64,000 nt of DNA. Source: Wenyingzhuangia aestuarii (lineage in GTDB: Bacteria > Bacteroidota > Bacteroidia > Flavobacteriales > Flavobacteriaceae). How positions within the stretch are numbered: the first letter of the stretch is position 1; each line of letters opens with the position of its first letter. The notes below the pieces were generated by a model. That model was not told where the DNA came from. It ran no database searches and was given only the letters and a program-made list of their open reading frames with translations. The stretch lies in the NCBI RefSeq assembly GCF_011927765.1, contig NZ_JAATJG010000011.1, positions 1 to 64,000 on the forward strand, read 5' to 3'. This document shows positions 27,567 to 35,071 of this stretch, in pieces. Both the position numbers and the translations under genes were made by a program.

Positions 27567-28329
27567 TTTTCTTAATTACTCTAAGTTTGTGTGTATGTCT
27601 TTTGGTATCTACATTGTAAATTCCTAAATGGTCTAAACGGTCAATTCTTACTTTTCCGTGAGCATGAATAATGTAGTTGTCGGCCATCATAATTCCTACG
27701 TGAATAATGTTTCCTTCTTCGTTGTCAAAAAAAGCCAAATCACCAGGTTCACTTTCCTCTATAAAACTTAAAACATCACCTTGTTTTGCTTGGTCTTTAG
27801 CATCTCTTTTTAAAGGATAGCCGTTTAATTTGTAAACTAATTGTGTCAATCCAGAACAATCAATCCCTAAAGGAGATTTCCCTCCCCATAAATAAGGAGT
27901 GTTTAAAAATTGTAAAGCTGTGGTAACAATGTTTTCTTTGTTTTTTTTGCCATCAAAAATATCCCCTTCAATAGAAAATATATCTTGACCAATGCTAAAA
28001 CTGTTGTGTTTGTAAAATGGCAAGTGAGAACCAATCATTACATGAGAAAGTAAATGTTTTTGGTCTTCGGCAAAATTGATAAGGTCATTAGATAAAAATA
28101 AAGGAGAAGAATCTAGTTTTTTATAATCCTCTTCTGGAATTAATAAAAACTGTTTGTTGTCAATCCATCCTTCATAGCTATCAAAAGATAAGCGAATTTT
28201 ACTCCACTTATTTCTAATTTCTAAAACTTTAAAGTGTTCACCCAGTAGCACTTGAGAAACCATTTCAGAAACATCTGTGGGTTCTAATCTTAAAGGAACA
28301 ATACTAAGGTTACAAATACCGTAATCCAT
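27559..28329 (-). CDS. NlpC/P60 cell-wall peptidase with bacterial SH3 domain
   Basis: This 256-aa protein has one or two SH3-like domains (about 1-120) and a C-terminal NlpC/P60 cysteine peptidase. Catalytic Cys158 lies in GIDCSGLTQLVY, His210 in IIHVGIMM, and a further His222 in IHAHGKVRID completes the triad. It resembles dipeptidyl-peptidase VI (YkfC-like) enzymes that cut gamma-D-Glu-diamino-acid bonds in peptidoglycan peptides. There is no signal peptide, so a cytoplasmic role in recycling wall peptides is likely. It is upstream of nothing on its strand and lies 19 bp downstream of the thiolase gene. Confidence 0.88.
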   Translation of the reverse strand: MDYGICNLSIVPLRLEPTDVSEMVSQVLLGEHFKVLEIRNKWSKIRLSFDSYEGWIDNKQFLLIPEEDYKKLDSSPLFLSNDLINFAEDQKHLLSHVMIGSHLPFYKHNSFSIGQDIFSIEGDIFDGKKNKENIVTTALQFLNTPYLWGGKSPLGIDCSGLTQLVYKLNGYPLKRDAKDQAKQGDVLSFIEESEPGDLAFFDNEEGNIIHVGIMMADNYIIHAHGKVRIDRLDHLGIYNVDTKRHTHKLRVIKKII

Positions 28330-28348
28330 TTATAAATATACTAGGCTA

Positions 28349-29527
28349 TCAAATATTTTTAATAATCATTGCCGTGGCACCACCACCACCGTTACAAATA
28401 GCAGCAAGACCAAATTGTTTTTGTTCTTGCTTTAAAACATGTATCAAAGAAACAACAATTCTAGCACCTGAGCAACCAAGAGGATGTCCAAGTGATACTG
28501 CACCCCCATTTTTATTTATTTTATGCATCGGGATTTTTAAAATATTGGCATTGGCAATTCCTACTACAGAAAAAGCTTCGTTTAGTTCAAAAAAATCAAT
28601 ATTTTCAAGATCCGTGTTGGCTTTTTTTAAAACAGAAGGAATGGCTAGCGCAGGAGCTGTAGTAAAAAGTTCAGGGTTTGTAGCAGCATCGGTGTAAGCA
28701 ACAATTTCTGCCAAAGGTTTTAGATTTAAAATTTTTGCTTTTTCTTCAGACATAATTAACAAGGCTGCAGCTCCATCATTTAAGGTAGATGCATTTGCAG
28801 CAGTTACAGTTCCGTCTTTAGCAAAAACGGGTTTTAATAAAGGAAATTTTTCGGGTCTAAAATTTATAAACTCTTCATCATTATCTACAATGGTTTCATT
28901 TCCTTTTTTGTCTCTAATACTAACAGGTGTAATTTCGGTTTTAAATTTTCCTTGGTTGTTTGCTGTAATCGATTTTTTATAAGATTGTATGGCAAAATGA
29001 TCTTGTTCTTCTCTAGAGATATGATGTGTGGTTGCGCATAATTCGGCACAAACTCCCATGTGTTGTTCATCATAAACATTTATCAATCCATCTTTTAAAA
29101 GTCCATCTTCTAAGGTTCTGTTTCCTAACTTTTGTCCGTTTCTTTGGTTTGTGTAATGAGGAACGGATGACATATTTTCCATTCCTCCAACAAGTACAAT
29201 GTCTCTATCTCCAGATTTTATGGCTTGTGCTCCCATGGTAATGGCTTTCATTCCAGAGGCACACACTTTATTTATAGTTGTACAAGGTACATAATTGTTT
29301 AAACCTGCATATATAGCAGCTTGTTTGGCGGGAGCTTGCCCAAGACCAGCTTGCAAAACATTTCCTAGGTAAACTTCTTCAATTAAGTTTGATGGGATTT
29401 TAGTTTCATCAAGAATTCCTTTAATAGCTGTAGCAGCAAGTTTTGGTGCAGATACAGATGCTAAACTTCCAAGAAAACTTCCAATAGGGGTTCTTTTAGC
29501 GGCAACAATTACAATTTTTGTAGACAT
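28349..29527 (-). CDS. Acetyl-CoA C-acetyltransferase (thiolase)
   Basis: A biosynthetic-type thiolase that condenses two acetyl-CoA to acetoacetyl-CoA or runs in reverse. The 392-aa length is exact for the family. Nucleophile Cys89 is in INKVCASGMKAI, the His of the active site is in GGAVSLGHPLGCSGAR, and the second Cys is in AICNGGGGATAM near the C-terminus. It lies 239 bp-scale close to the CoA-transferase genes but on the other strand, with the NlpC gene downstream after 19 bp. With scoAB it can interconvert acetoacetate and acetyl-CoA. It is cytoplasmic. Confidence 0.95.
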   Translation of the reverse strand: MSTKIVIVAAKRTPIGSFLGSLASVSAPKLAATAIKGILDETKIPSNLIEEVYLGNVLQAGLGQAPAKQAAIYAGLNNYVPCTTINKVCASGMKAITMGAQAIKSGDRDIVLVGGMENMSSVPHYTNQRNGQKLGNRTLEDGLLKDGLINVYDEQHMGVCAELCATTHHISREEQDHFAIQSYKKSITANNQGKFKTEITPVSIRDKKGNETIVDNDEEFINFRPEKFPLLKPVFAKDGTVTAANASTLNDGAAALLIMSEEKAKILNLKPLAEIVAYTDAATNPELFTTAPALAIPSVLKKANTDLENIDFFELNEAFSVVGIANANILKIPMHKINKNGGAVSLGHPLGCSGARIVVSLIHVLKQEQKQFGLAAICNGGGGATAMIIKNI

Positions 29528-29573
29528 AGTAGAATCAGGTTAACGGTACTTTAATTTACAAAAATTAATTGTT

Positions 29574-29581
29574 TATTTTTG
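29574..29581 (+). promoter_or_regulatory. -7 box upstream of pgpH-like gene
   Basis: TATTTTTG matches TAnnTTTG. It lies inside a longer possible reading frame that starts at 29569 and ends 20 bp before the ATG at 29602, which supports the shorter start. No convincing -33 element is seen. Confidence 0.4.
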
Positions 29582-29601
29582 ATAAACACCAAAATCACTT
29601 A

Positions 29602-31662
29602 ATGAAAAATATCATTAATCGTATCTATCAAAATCAGTCCATCATTTACAAGATTTTTTTGTTTGTAATTGTGGTTTTTTCTATTGTCTATTTTTTTCCA
29701 AAAGGAGGGAAGTTTAAGTATGAATTTCAAAAAGGAAAGCCTTGGCAATATGAAAACTTATTAGCTCCTTTTGATTTTGCAATCCAAAAAACGGATGAAG
29801 AAATTTCAGCAGAAAAAAAGGAATTAACGCAGGAATCAAATGTTTATTATGAATATAAGGCTGAGGTTGAGTTAGATGTAAAGCAAAAGTTTACAAAGTT
29901 TTATGATGAAGCTGTTCTTGAGAAAGGATTGGCAAATGATTTTAACACACAAGTTTACAAAGCTACGGCTACAGATTTAATTAGTTTTATTTACAACAAA
30001 GGTTTTGTAGATACTAGTGTTAAAGATGGGTTTTCTGCAGATAAAATTGTTTTGATAAGAAAACAGCAAGAAGTAAGTAAAGTTCCATTTGGGCAAATGA
30101 TTAGTTCAGATGAAATTTTACCATTGATTAATTCTACGCTAAAAAAACAAATAGACTATACTTATAAGAGCATTATTACGAATATTTTATCAGAAGTATT
30201 AGTTCCCAATGTCTTTTTTGATAAAGATTATACAGATAAAGACTTAAAAGAATTGTTGTCATCTATTTCTTATACCAAAGGAAAAGTATCTACTAAAGAA
30301 TTAATTATTGCTAGAGGAGATATTGTAGAAGGAAAAAAACTAGAAGTTTTAAATTCTTTAAGAGAGGAATACAAATCTCAAATTTGGACCAAAAAGAACT
30401 ATATATGGATTCTTACAGGGTACATTATTTTGGTGTCACTGGCCATGGGAATGTTAATGTTGTTTTTGTATTTAGATAGAAAAGAAATTTTTGAAAACAA
30501 TACCCAAGTAACTTTTATCTTTTTAAATGTATTGTTAATGGTGTTTTTAGAAACACTAATTATAAAACAACAAACAGAATATTTATATGTAGTACCTGTG
30601 TGTATTTTACCTATTGTAATGAAAGCTTTTTTTGATGCTCGTGTAGCAATGTTTTCTTACTTACTAATGGTAATTATGCTTGGTTTTGTAGTGCCTAATA
30701 GTTTTGAATATATCTATTTGCAGACTATTGCAGGTTTTGTGACTATTTTAACGGTATCAGACATTCATAAAAGAGGAAACTTATTTATTTCTGTAATTAA
30801 AATCACCTTGGTTTATATGCTAACTTATTTAGCATTTTACATTATTCACGAAGGAGGAATTAGCCAAATTAAGAGTCGTTATTTTGTGTTGTTTGCACTA
30901 AATGGAGTGTTATCTTTCTTATCAGTCTTTTTAATATGGCTGTATGAAAAGCTATTTGGATTGGTGTCAGATATTACATTGTTAGAACTATCTAATACCA
31001 ATAGTTTATTGTTAAGAGAGTTAAATGAGAAAGCTCCAGGAACGTTTCAGCATTCCATGCAAGTAGCTAATTTGGCAGAAGCAGCTGCAAACGAAATTAA
31101 TGCAAATGTAATGTTGGTAAGAACAGGAGCTTTGTACCATGATATTGGTAAAATATTAAATCCATTTTATTTTACAGAAAACCAGTCAACAAGTGTAAAT
31201 CCTCACAACGAATTATCTCCTAAGGATAGTGCTAAAATTATTATTGGACATACTATAGAAGGGATAGAGTTGGCTAAAAAATATAGATTACCAGATAGAA
31301 TTATAGATTTTATTAGAACACATCACGGAACAAGCTTGGTATATTACTTTTATAAAAAAGAAATGGATCTAAACCCTGAAACGGTAGATCAAGAAGATTT
31401 TAGATATCCAGGACCTATACCCTTTTCTAAAGAAACCTGTATTTTAATGATGTGTGATGCTGCAGAGGCTGCTTCTAAAAGTTTACCGGAACCTACTGCT
31501 ACTGCGATAGATGAGTTGATAGAACGTATTGTAGAAAAGCAAAAATCAGAAGGACAGTTTTTAAATGCAAATATTACTTTAAAAGAGATAGAAAGTGTGA
31601 AAAAAGTAATTAAGAAAAAGCTTAAAAACATCTATCATGTAAGAATTGAATATCCTGAATAA
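29602..31662 (+). CDS. pgpH: Cyclic-di-AMP phosphodiesterase, PgpH/7TMR-HD type
   Basis: PgpH-type proteins hydrolyse the second messenger c-di-AMP. From the chosen ATG at 29602 the product is 686 aa. It has one N-terminal membrane segment (about 12-32), a large extracellular 7TMR-HDED domain (about 35-270), seven membrane segments (about 275-460), and a cytoplasmic HD domain. The HD domain shows FQHSMQVANLAEAAA, the His513-Asp514 pair in LYHDIGKI, GHTIEGIELAKKY and RTHHGTS as metal ligands. The earlier in-frame ATG at 29569 adds 11 residues ahead of the membrane segment and overlaps a likely -7 box. It is divergent from the thiolase gene and followed by the tRNA cluster. Confidence 0.93.
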   Translation: MKNIINRIYQNQSIIYKIFLFVIVVFSIVYFFPKGGKFKYEFQKGKPWQYENLLAPFDFAIQKTDEEISAEKKELTQESNVYYEYKAEVELDVKQKFTKFYDEAVLEKGLANDFNTQVYKATATDLISFIYNKGFVDTSVKDGFSADKIVLIRKQQEVSKVPFGQMISSDEILPLINSTLKKQIDYTYKSIITNILSEVLVPNVFFDKDYTDKDLKELLSSISYTKGKVSTKELIIARGDIVEGKKLEVLNSLREEYKSQIWTKKNYIWILTGYIILVSLAMGMLMLFLYLDRKEIFENNTQVTFIFLNVLLMVFLETLIIKQQTEYLYVVPVCILPIVMKAFFDARVAMFSYLLMVIMLGFVVPNSFEYIYLQTIAGFVTILTVSDIHKRGNLFISVIKITLVYMLTYLAFYIIHEGGISQIKSRYFVLFALNGVLSFLSVFLIWLYEKLFGLVSDITLLELSNTNSLLLRELNEKAPGTFQHSMQVANLAEAAANEINANVMLVRTGALYHDIGKILNPFYFTENQSTSVNPHNELSPKDSAKIIIGHTIEGIELAKKYRLPDRIIDFIRTHHGTSLVYYFYKKEMDLNPETVDQEDFRYPGPIPFSKETCILMMCDAAEAASKSLPEPTATAIDELIERIVEKQKSEGQFLNANITLKEIESVKKVIKKKLKNIYHVRIEYPE

Positions 31663-31680
31663 AAAAAAATATAAAAAAGG

Positions 31681-31709
31681 TTGCAAGCATTTAACAAAAC
31701 ATATATATT
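31681..31709 (+). promoter_or_regulatory. Promoter of the tRNA cluster
   Basis: TTG at 31681-31683, an 18-nt spacer and TATATTTG at 31702-31709 match the Bacteroidota promoter pattern. The first tRNA starts 34 bp after the -7 box. Confidence 0.65.
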
Positions 31710-31742
31710 TGCACTCGCTTAACGAAATGGTTAAACATTTTG

Positions 31743-31826
31743 GGAGAGGTGCCAGAGTGGTAATGGAGCAGTTTGCTAAACTGTCGACGGGTAACTGTCG
31801 CCAGGGTTCGAGTCCCTGTCTCTCCG
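31743..31826 (+). tRNA. tRNA-Ser (anticodon GCT)
   Basis: An 84-nt cloverleaf with acceptor GGAGAGG/TCTCTCC, D-arm GCCAGAGTGGTA, anticodon loop TTGCTAA (GCT), a long variable arm as expected for a class II tRNA, and the T-loop GGTTCGAGTCC. It reads AGC/AGT codons. CCA is not encoded. Confidence 0.96.
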
Positions 31827-31849
31827 CTTATTGAAATAGATGACTTAAT

Positions 31850-31924
31850 CGGGGTGTAGCGTAGCCCGGTCATCGCGCCTCGTTTGGGACGAGGAGGTCG
31901 CAGGTTCGAATCCTGCCACCCCGA
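31850..31924 (+). tRNA. tRNA-Pro (anticodon TGG)
   Basis: A 75-nt cloverleaf with acceptor CGGGGTG/CACCCCG, D-arm GTAGCGTAGCCCGGTCAT, anticodon stem CCTCG/CGAGG around TTTGGGA (TGG), and T-loop GGTTCGAATCC. CCA is not encoded. Confidence 0.96.
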
Positions 31925-31953
31925 CATTGTTTTCGTAGAAACATAAAAACTAC

Positions 31954-32027
31954 GGGCTCTTAGCTCAGCTGGATAGAGCACCTCCCTTCTAAGGAGGCGG
32001 TCGAAGGTTCGAATCCTTCAGGGCTCA
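31954..32027 (+). tRNA. tRNA-Arg (anticodon TCT)
   Basis: A 74-nt cloverleaf with acceptor GGGCTCT paired to AGGGCTC (two G-U pairs), D-arm TAGCTCAGCTGGATAGAGCA, anticodon stem CCTCC/GGAGG around CTTCTAA (TCT), and T-loop GGTTCGAATCC. It reads AGA/AGG codons. CCA is not encoded. Confidence 0.95.
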
Positions 32028-32030
32028 CTT

Positions 32031-32063
32031 AAATCCTTACTATTTATTTAGTAAGGATTTTTT
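32031..32063 (+). terminator. Rho-independent terminator after the tRNA cluster
   Basis: An 11-bp stem (AAATCCTTACT at 32031-32041, complement at 32050-32060) is followed by a T-run. It closes the Ser-Pro-Arg tRNA transcript. Confidence 0.9.
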
Positions 32064-32167
32064 GTTTTCCATAGTTTCTTGTTGTGATGTTTAAATAGAA
32101 TTATTTGTTAATAAGGTTTAATATTTGGTGATATATAAGTAATACTTTGCCAAAAAAAATAAAGAAC

Positions 32168-33289
32168 ATGTTAGCAAAGGCAGCCATAGCAAAAGGTGAT
32201 GGAAAATTTTCTATCGAAGAAATTGAAGTAAAGAACCCTATTGGAGATGAGGTTTTAGTAAAAATTCAAGCAGCAGGACTTTGTCATACAGATCACGATT
32301 CTTTAACATGGGGACGTACCATTATTTTAGGGCATGAAGGTGCTGGTGTGGTAGAAGCTGTTGGAGAAAATGTAAAATCTGTAAAACCTGGAGATAAAGT
32401 AATTCTAAATTGGGCCATTCCTTGTGGTACGTGTTTTCAGTGTCAAGAACAAAACCAGCATATATGTGAAAACAATTCACCAGTAGTGGCTGGAGATAAC
32501 TTACCTGATGGTGAGGTTTCTGAAGGGCATGCAAGGCTAGAGAGCACATTGTATAATGGAAAAGGAATAGAGCGTTCTTTTAATATAGGAACCCTGTCTA
32601 CACATACAGTTGTTAAAGAGCAGGCGGTGGTAAAATACAATACAGAAATTCCTTTTAGTTCTGCATCTATTATTAGTTGTGGAGTAATGACAGGTTATGG
32701 TTCTGCCGTAAACACAGCACAAATAAAACCAGGATCTACGGTAGCAGTTATTGGTAACGGAGGAGTAGGATTAAATGTAATTCAAGGAGCAAGAATTTCT
32801 GGAGCCGCAAAAATTATAGCTATAGACACAAATCCAACCCGTTTAGAAATGGCTAAGCAGTTTGGAGCTACACACATTATACAAGCAAATAGAGATGATA
32901 AAGGGTTAAAGAATGCTACAGTTCAAGTAAAAAAAATTACGGGTAATGGCGGAGCCGATTATGCGTTTGAGTGTACTGCTATTCCTGCGTTGGGAGCAGC
33001 ACCTTTGGCTATGATTAGAAATGCGGGTACAGCAGTGCAAGTAAGTGGTATAGAAGAAGAGGTTTTGATAGATATGCAATTGTTTGAGTGGGATAAAATT
33101 TACATCAATCCTTTATATGGTAAATGTAGACCTCAAATAGATTTTCCAATTCTTTTAAATTTATACCAAAAAGGAGATTTATTACTTGATGAGATGGTTA
33201 CAACTACTTATAAGTTTGAAGATTTAGAACAAGCTTTTGCAGATATGTTGGCCGGTAAAAATGCTAAAGGGGTAATTTTATTCGATTAA
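32168..33289 (+). CDS. Zinc-dependent alcohol dehydrogenase (MDR family)
   Basis: A medium-chain NAD(P)-dependent alcohol/aldehyde dehydrogenase. From the ATG at 32168 it is 373 aa. The catalytic zinc ligands are the Cys in AGLCHTDHDS and the His-Glu in LGHEGAGVVEAVG. The structural zinc has four Cys with C-x2-C-x2-C-x7-C spacing in CGTCFQCQEQNQHIC. The Rossmann motif is VIGNGGVGLNVIQGA. I chose 32168 because upstream in-frame alternatives use a TTG start. It resembles the class III/aryl alcohol dehydrogenase branch; the substrate is not clear. The esterase gene follows after 3 bp, so the two probably act in one short pathway, perhaps on an alcohol or aldehyde released during polysaccharide breakdown. 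Confidence 0.92.
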   Translation: MLAKAAIAKGDGKFSIEEIEVKNPIGDEVLVKIQAAGLCHTDHDSLTWGRTIILGHEGAGVVEAVGENVKSVKPGDKVILNWAIPCGTCFQCQEQNQHICENNSPVVAGDNLPDGEVSEGHARLESTLYNGKGIERSFNIGTLSTHTVVKEQAVVKYNTEIPFSSASIISCGVMTGYGSAVNTAQIKPGSTVAVIGNGGVGLNVIQGARISGAAKIIAIDTNPTRLEMAKQFGATHIIQANRDDKGLKNATVQVKKITGNGGADYAFECTAIPALGAAPLAMIRNAGTAVQVSGIEEEVLIDMQLFEWDKIYINPLYGKCRPQIDFPILLNLYQKGDLLLDEMVTTTYKFEDLEQAFADMLAGKNAKGVILFD

Positions 33290-33292
33290 AGA

Positions 33293-34102
33293 ATGTCAAA
33301 ATTTAGAACTAAAGAGTTATCTGATGCGCAATTTGAATCTAACAACTTAAGATATATTACTGTAAAAAGTAAAAATCTAAAAGGACGTGGAGATATAAGT
33401 GTATTTGTACCATCAGATAAAGATTATAAAGATTTACCCATTGTAGTATTGCTACATGGGGTTTACGGAAGTCATTGGATTTGGTCTCAAAAAACAGGAA
33501 TTCATTTAAAAATGAAATCTTGGATAGAAAATAATGAGCTAGAGCCTATGATTGTAGTAATGCCTTCGGACGGTTTGTGGGGAGATGGAAGTGCTTATGT
33601 ACCTCATTATACAGGTGTAGATTTTGAAAAATGGATTGTAGAAGATGTTATAGATGCAACGGTTGAACTAATTCCTCAAGCAAGTGAAACATCAAAATTA
33701 TTTATTTCAGGATTGTCTATGGGAGGTTTTGGTGCTTTAAGAATTGGACTAAAACATCACGATAAGTTTTCTGGAGTTTCTGGTTTATCTTCTATTACCG
33801 TTTTAGATGAAATGAAACTATTTGTAGAAGAAGATTTAGAAGAATATCAGCAAGATGAGGTAACCCAAACATCAGTACTACAAACAGCTTTAACACATAA
33901 AAATAATTTACCTAAGTTTAGATTTGATTGTGGTTTTGATGATGAATTGATAGAAGGAAATCGAAAATTACATAGCGAATTAGAAAAAGAGGGAATTCCT
34001 CATGTTTATAAAGAAAACCCAGGAAAACACGAGTGGATTTATTGGGAAACCCATATAAAAGAAACGATGTTGTTTTTTAACCAAATTCTTAAAGAATCTT
34101 AG
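33293..34102 (+). CDS. Esterase D-like alpha/beta hydrolase
   Basis: A 269-aa serine esterase of the esterase D / S-formylglutathione hydrolase / antigen 85 group. The nucleophile is Ser142 in SGLSMGGFGALRIG, the oxyanion region is LLHGVYGSHWIW, and the Asp and His of the triad are likely in CGFDDELIE and PGKHEWIYWE. No signal peptide is seen, so it is probably cytoplasmic. It starts 3 bp after the alcohol dehydrogenase, a pairing also seen where formaldehyde or acyl esters are handled. The last 4 bases overlap the convergent AraC gene. Confidence 0.87.
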   Translation: MSKFRTKELSDAQFESNNLRYITVKSKNLKGRGDISVFVPSDKDYKDLPIVVLLHGVYGSHWIWSQKTGIHLKMKSWIENNELEPMIVVMPSDGLWGDGSAYVPHYTGVDFEKWIVEDVIDATVELIPQASETSKLFISGLSMGGFGALRIGLKHHDKFSGVSGLSSITVLDEMKLFVEEDLEEYQQDEVTQTSVLQTALTHKNNLPKFRFDCGFDDELIEGNRKLHSELEKEGIPHVYKENPGKHEWIYWETHIKETMLFFNQILKES

Positions 34103-34995
34103 TGTTTTTCACGGCTAATTTTCCTGAATTTAAAAGGTGATTCTCCTGCAATTTTTTTAAACTGTTTGTTAAAGTAGGGAACGGAATTATAACCACATTC
34201 ATATCCAATTTCTTTAATAGCCATATCAGTATTGGTTAACAATCTTTTTGAAAAATCAATTCTGATGTGGTTTAAGTAATCAGAAAAAATCATATTAGTT
34301 TCATTCTTAAAATATCTACAAAAAGAAGGCAAAGTCATGTTTGCCATATCTGCACAAGTTTTAATATCAATATTTTGTTTGTAATTCTCCATTAAATACT
34401 CGTGAATTTTTAACATTCGATGAGATTTGAATTGGAAATTTTCTTTTAAATAATTTTCCGAAGCTAGAATGGTATAATCACTTATACTAACAAGGTTTAA
34501 TATTTTAAGAAGTTTTATAAGTTGATTAAAAGCGTTTTCTTTTGGCATTTCTTCTAACAAAGAAATGATTTTGTCTTTATGCTTTCCATTAATTTTTAAA
34601 CCTCTTTCTGAGAGTCTTAAAATTTTTCTTACACCTTTTAGTTCTGGTATATTTACAAAGCTAGATCCAAAAATATTCTTCTTGAATTGTACATAAATAG
34701 ATTCGCAAAATTTATCAGGTTGTTCTTTAAGATAATCAGCATCTGTAATCCAAGCATGTGGTAAAAAACTACCAAGTAACACTAAATCATTAACTTCAAA
34801 CTTTTCTCCATGATCACCTACCAAACGAGTACCTTCTCCTTCTTTAATAAGAAGTAATTCAAACTCCGGATGGTAATGCCAGTCTCCGTTAAAATACTGC
34901 TGTTTGTACACTCCTGTATGAAAAGAAGCGTGCTCTTTTTTCTCTATTTTTTCTAGAGAAACAACAATTTTTTTAGAATTCTGATCTGTTTCCAA
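34099..34995 (-). CDS. AraC-family transcriptional regulator with cupin sensor
   Basis: This 298-aa regulator has an N-terminal cupin-like ligand-binding domain (WHYHPEFELLLIKEGEGT near residue 37-55) and a C-terminal double helix-turn-helix (IDIKTCADMANMTLPSFCRYF, then IKEIGYECGYNSVPYFNKQFK). The layout fits a sugar-responsive activator. It is convergent with the dehydrogenase-esterase pair, overlapping it by 4 bp, and lies downstream of the HTCS on the same strand. It may regulate either; no operator is evident in the 76 bp ahead of it. Confidence 0.92.
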   Translation of the reverse strand: METDQNSKKIVVSLEKIEKKEHASFHTGVYKQQYFNGDWHYHPEFELLLIKEGEGTRLVGDHGEKFEVNDLVLLGSFLPHAWITDADYLKEQPDKFCESIYVQFKKNIFGSSFVNIPELKGVRKILRLSERGLKINGKHKDKIISLLEEMPKENAFNQLIKLLKILNLVSISDYTILASENYLKENFQFKSHRMLKIHEYLMENYKQNIDIKTCADMANMTLPSFCRYFKNETNMIFSDYLNHIRIDFSKRLLTNTDMAIKEIGYECGYNSVPYFNKQFKKIAGESPFKFRKISREKH

Positions 34996-35071
34996 ATGAT
35001 AATAATGTTTTGGTTTGTGCTAATATACTTAAATATTTACAACTCTTACAATTCTACAAAACAGCTAATAT

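Noticed and set aside
31646-31834. Short ORFs across the tRNA cluster
   Set aside because: Both strands give 60-100 aa frames here only because tRNA genes are GC-rich and stop-poor. The three cloverleaves explain the sequence.
31954-32063. tRNA-Arg as integration site of a PUL island
   Set aside because: The PUL begins after the tRNA cluster, but I see no integrase, no repeated tRNA 3' end downstream and a normal terminator after the tRNA.
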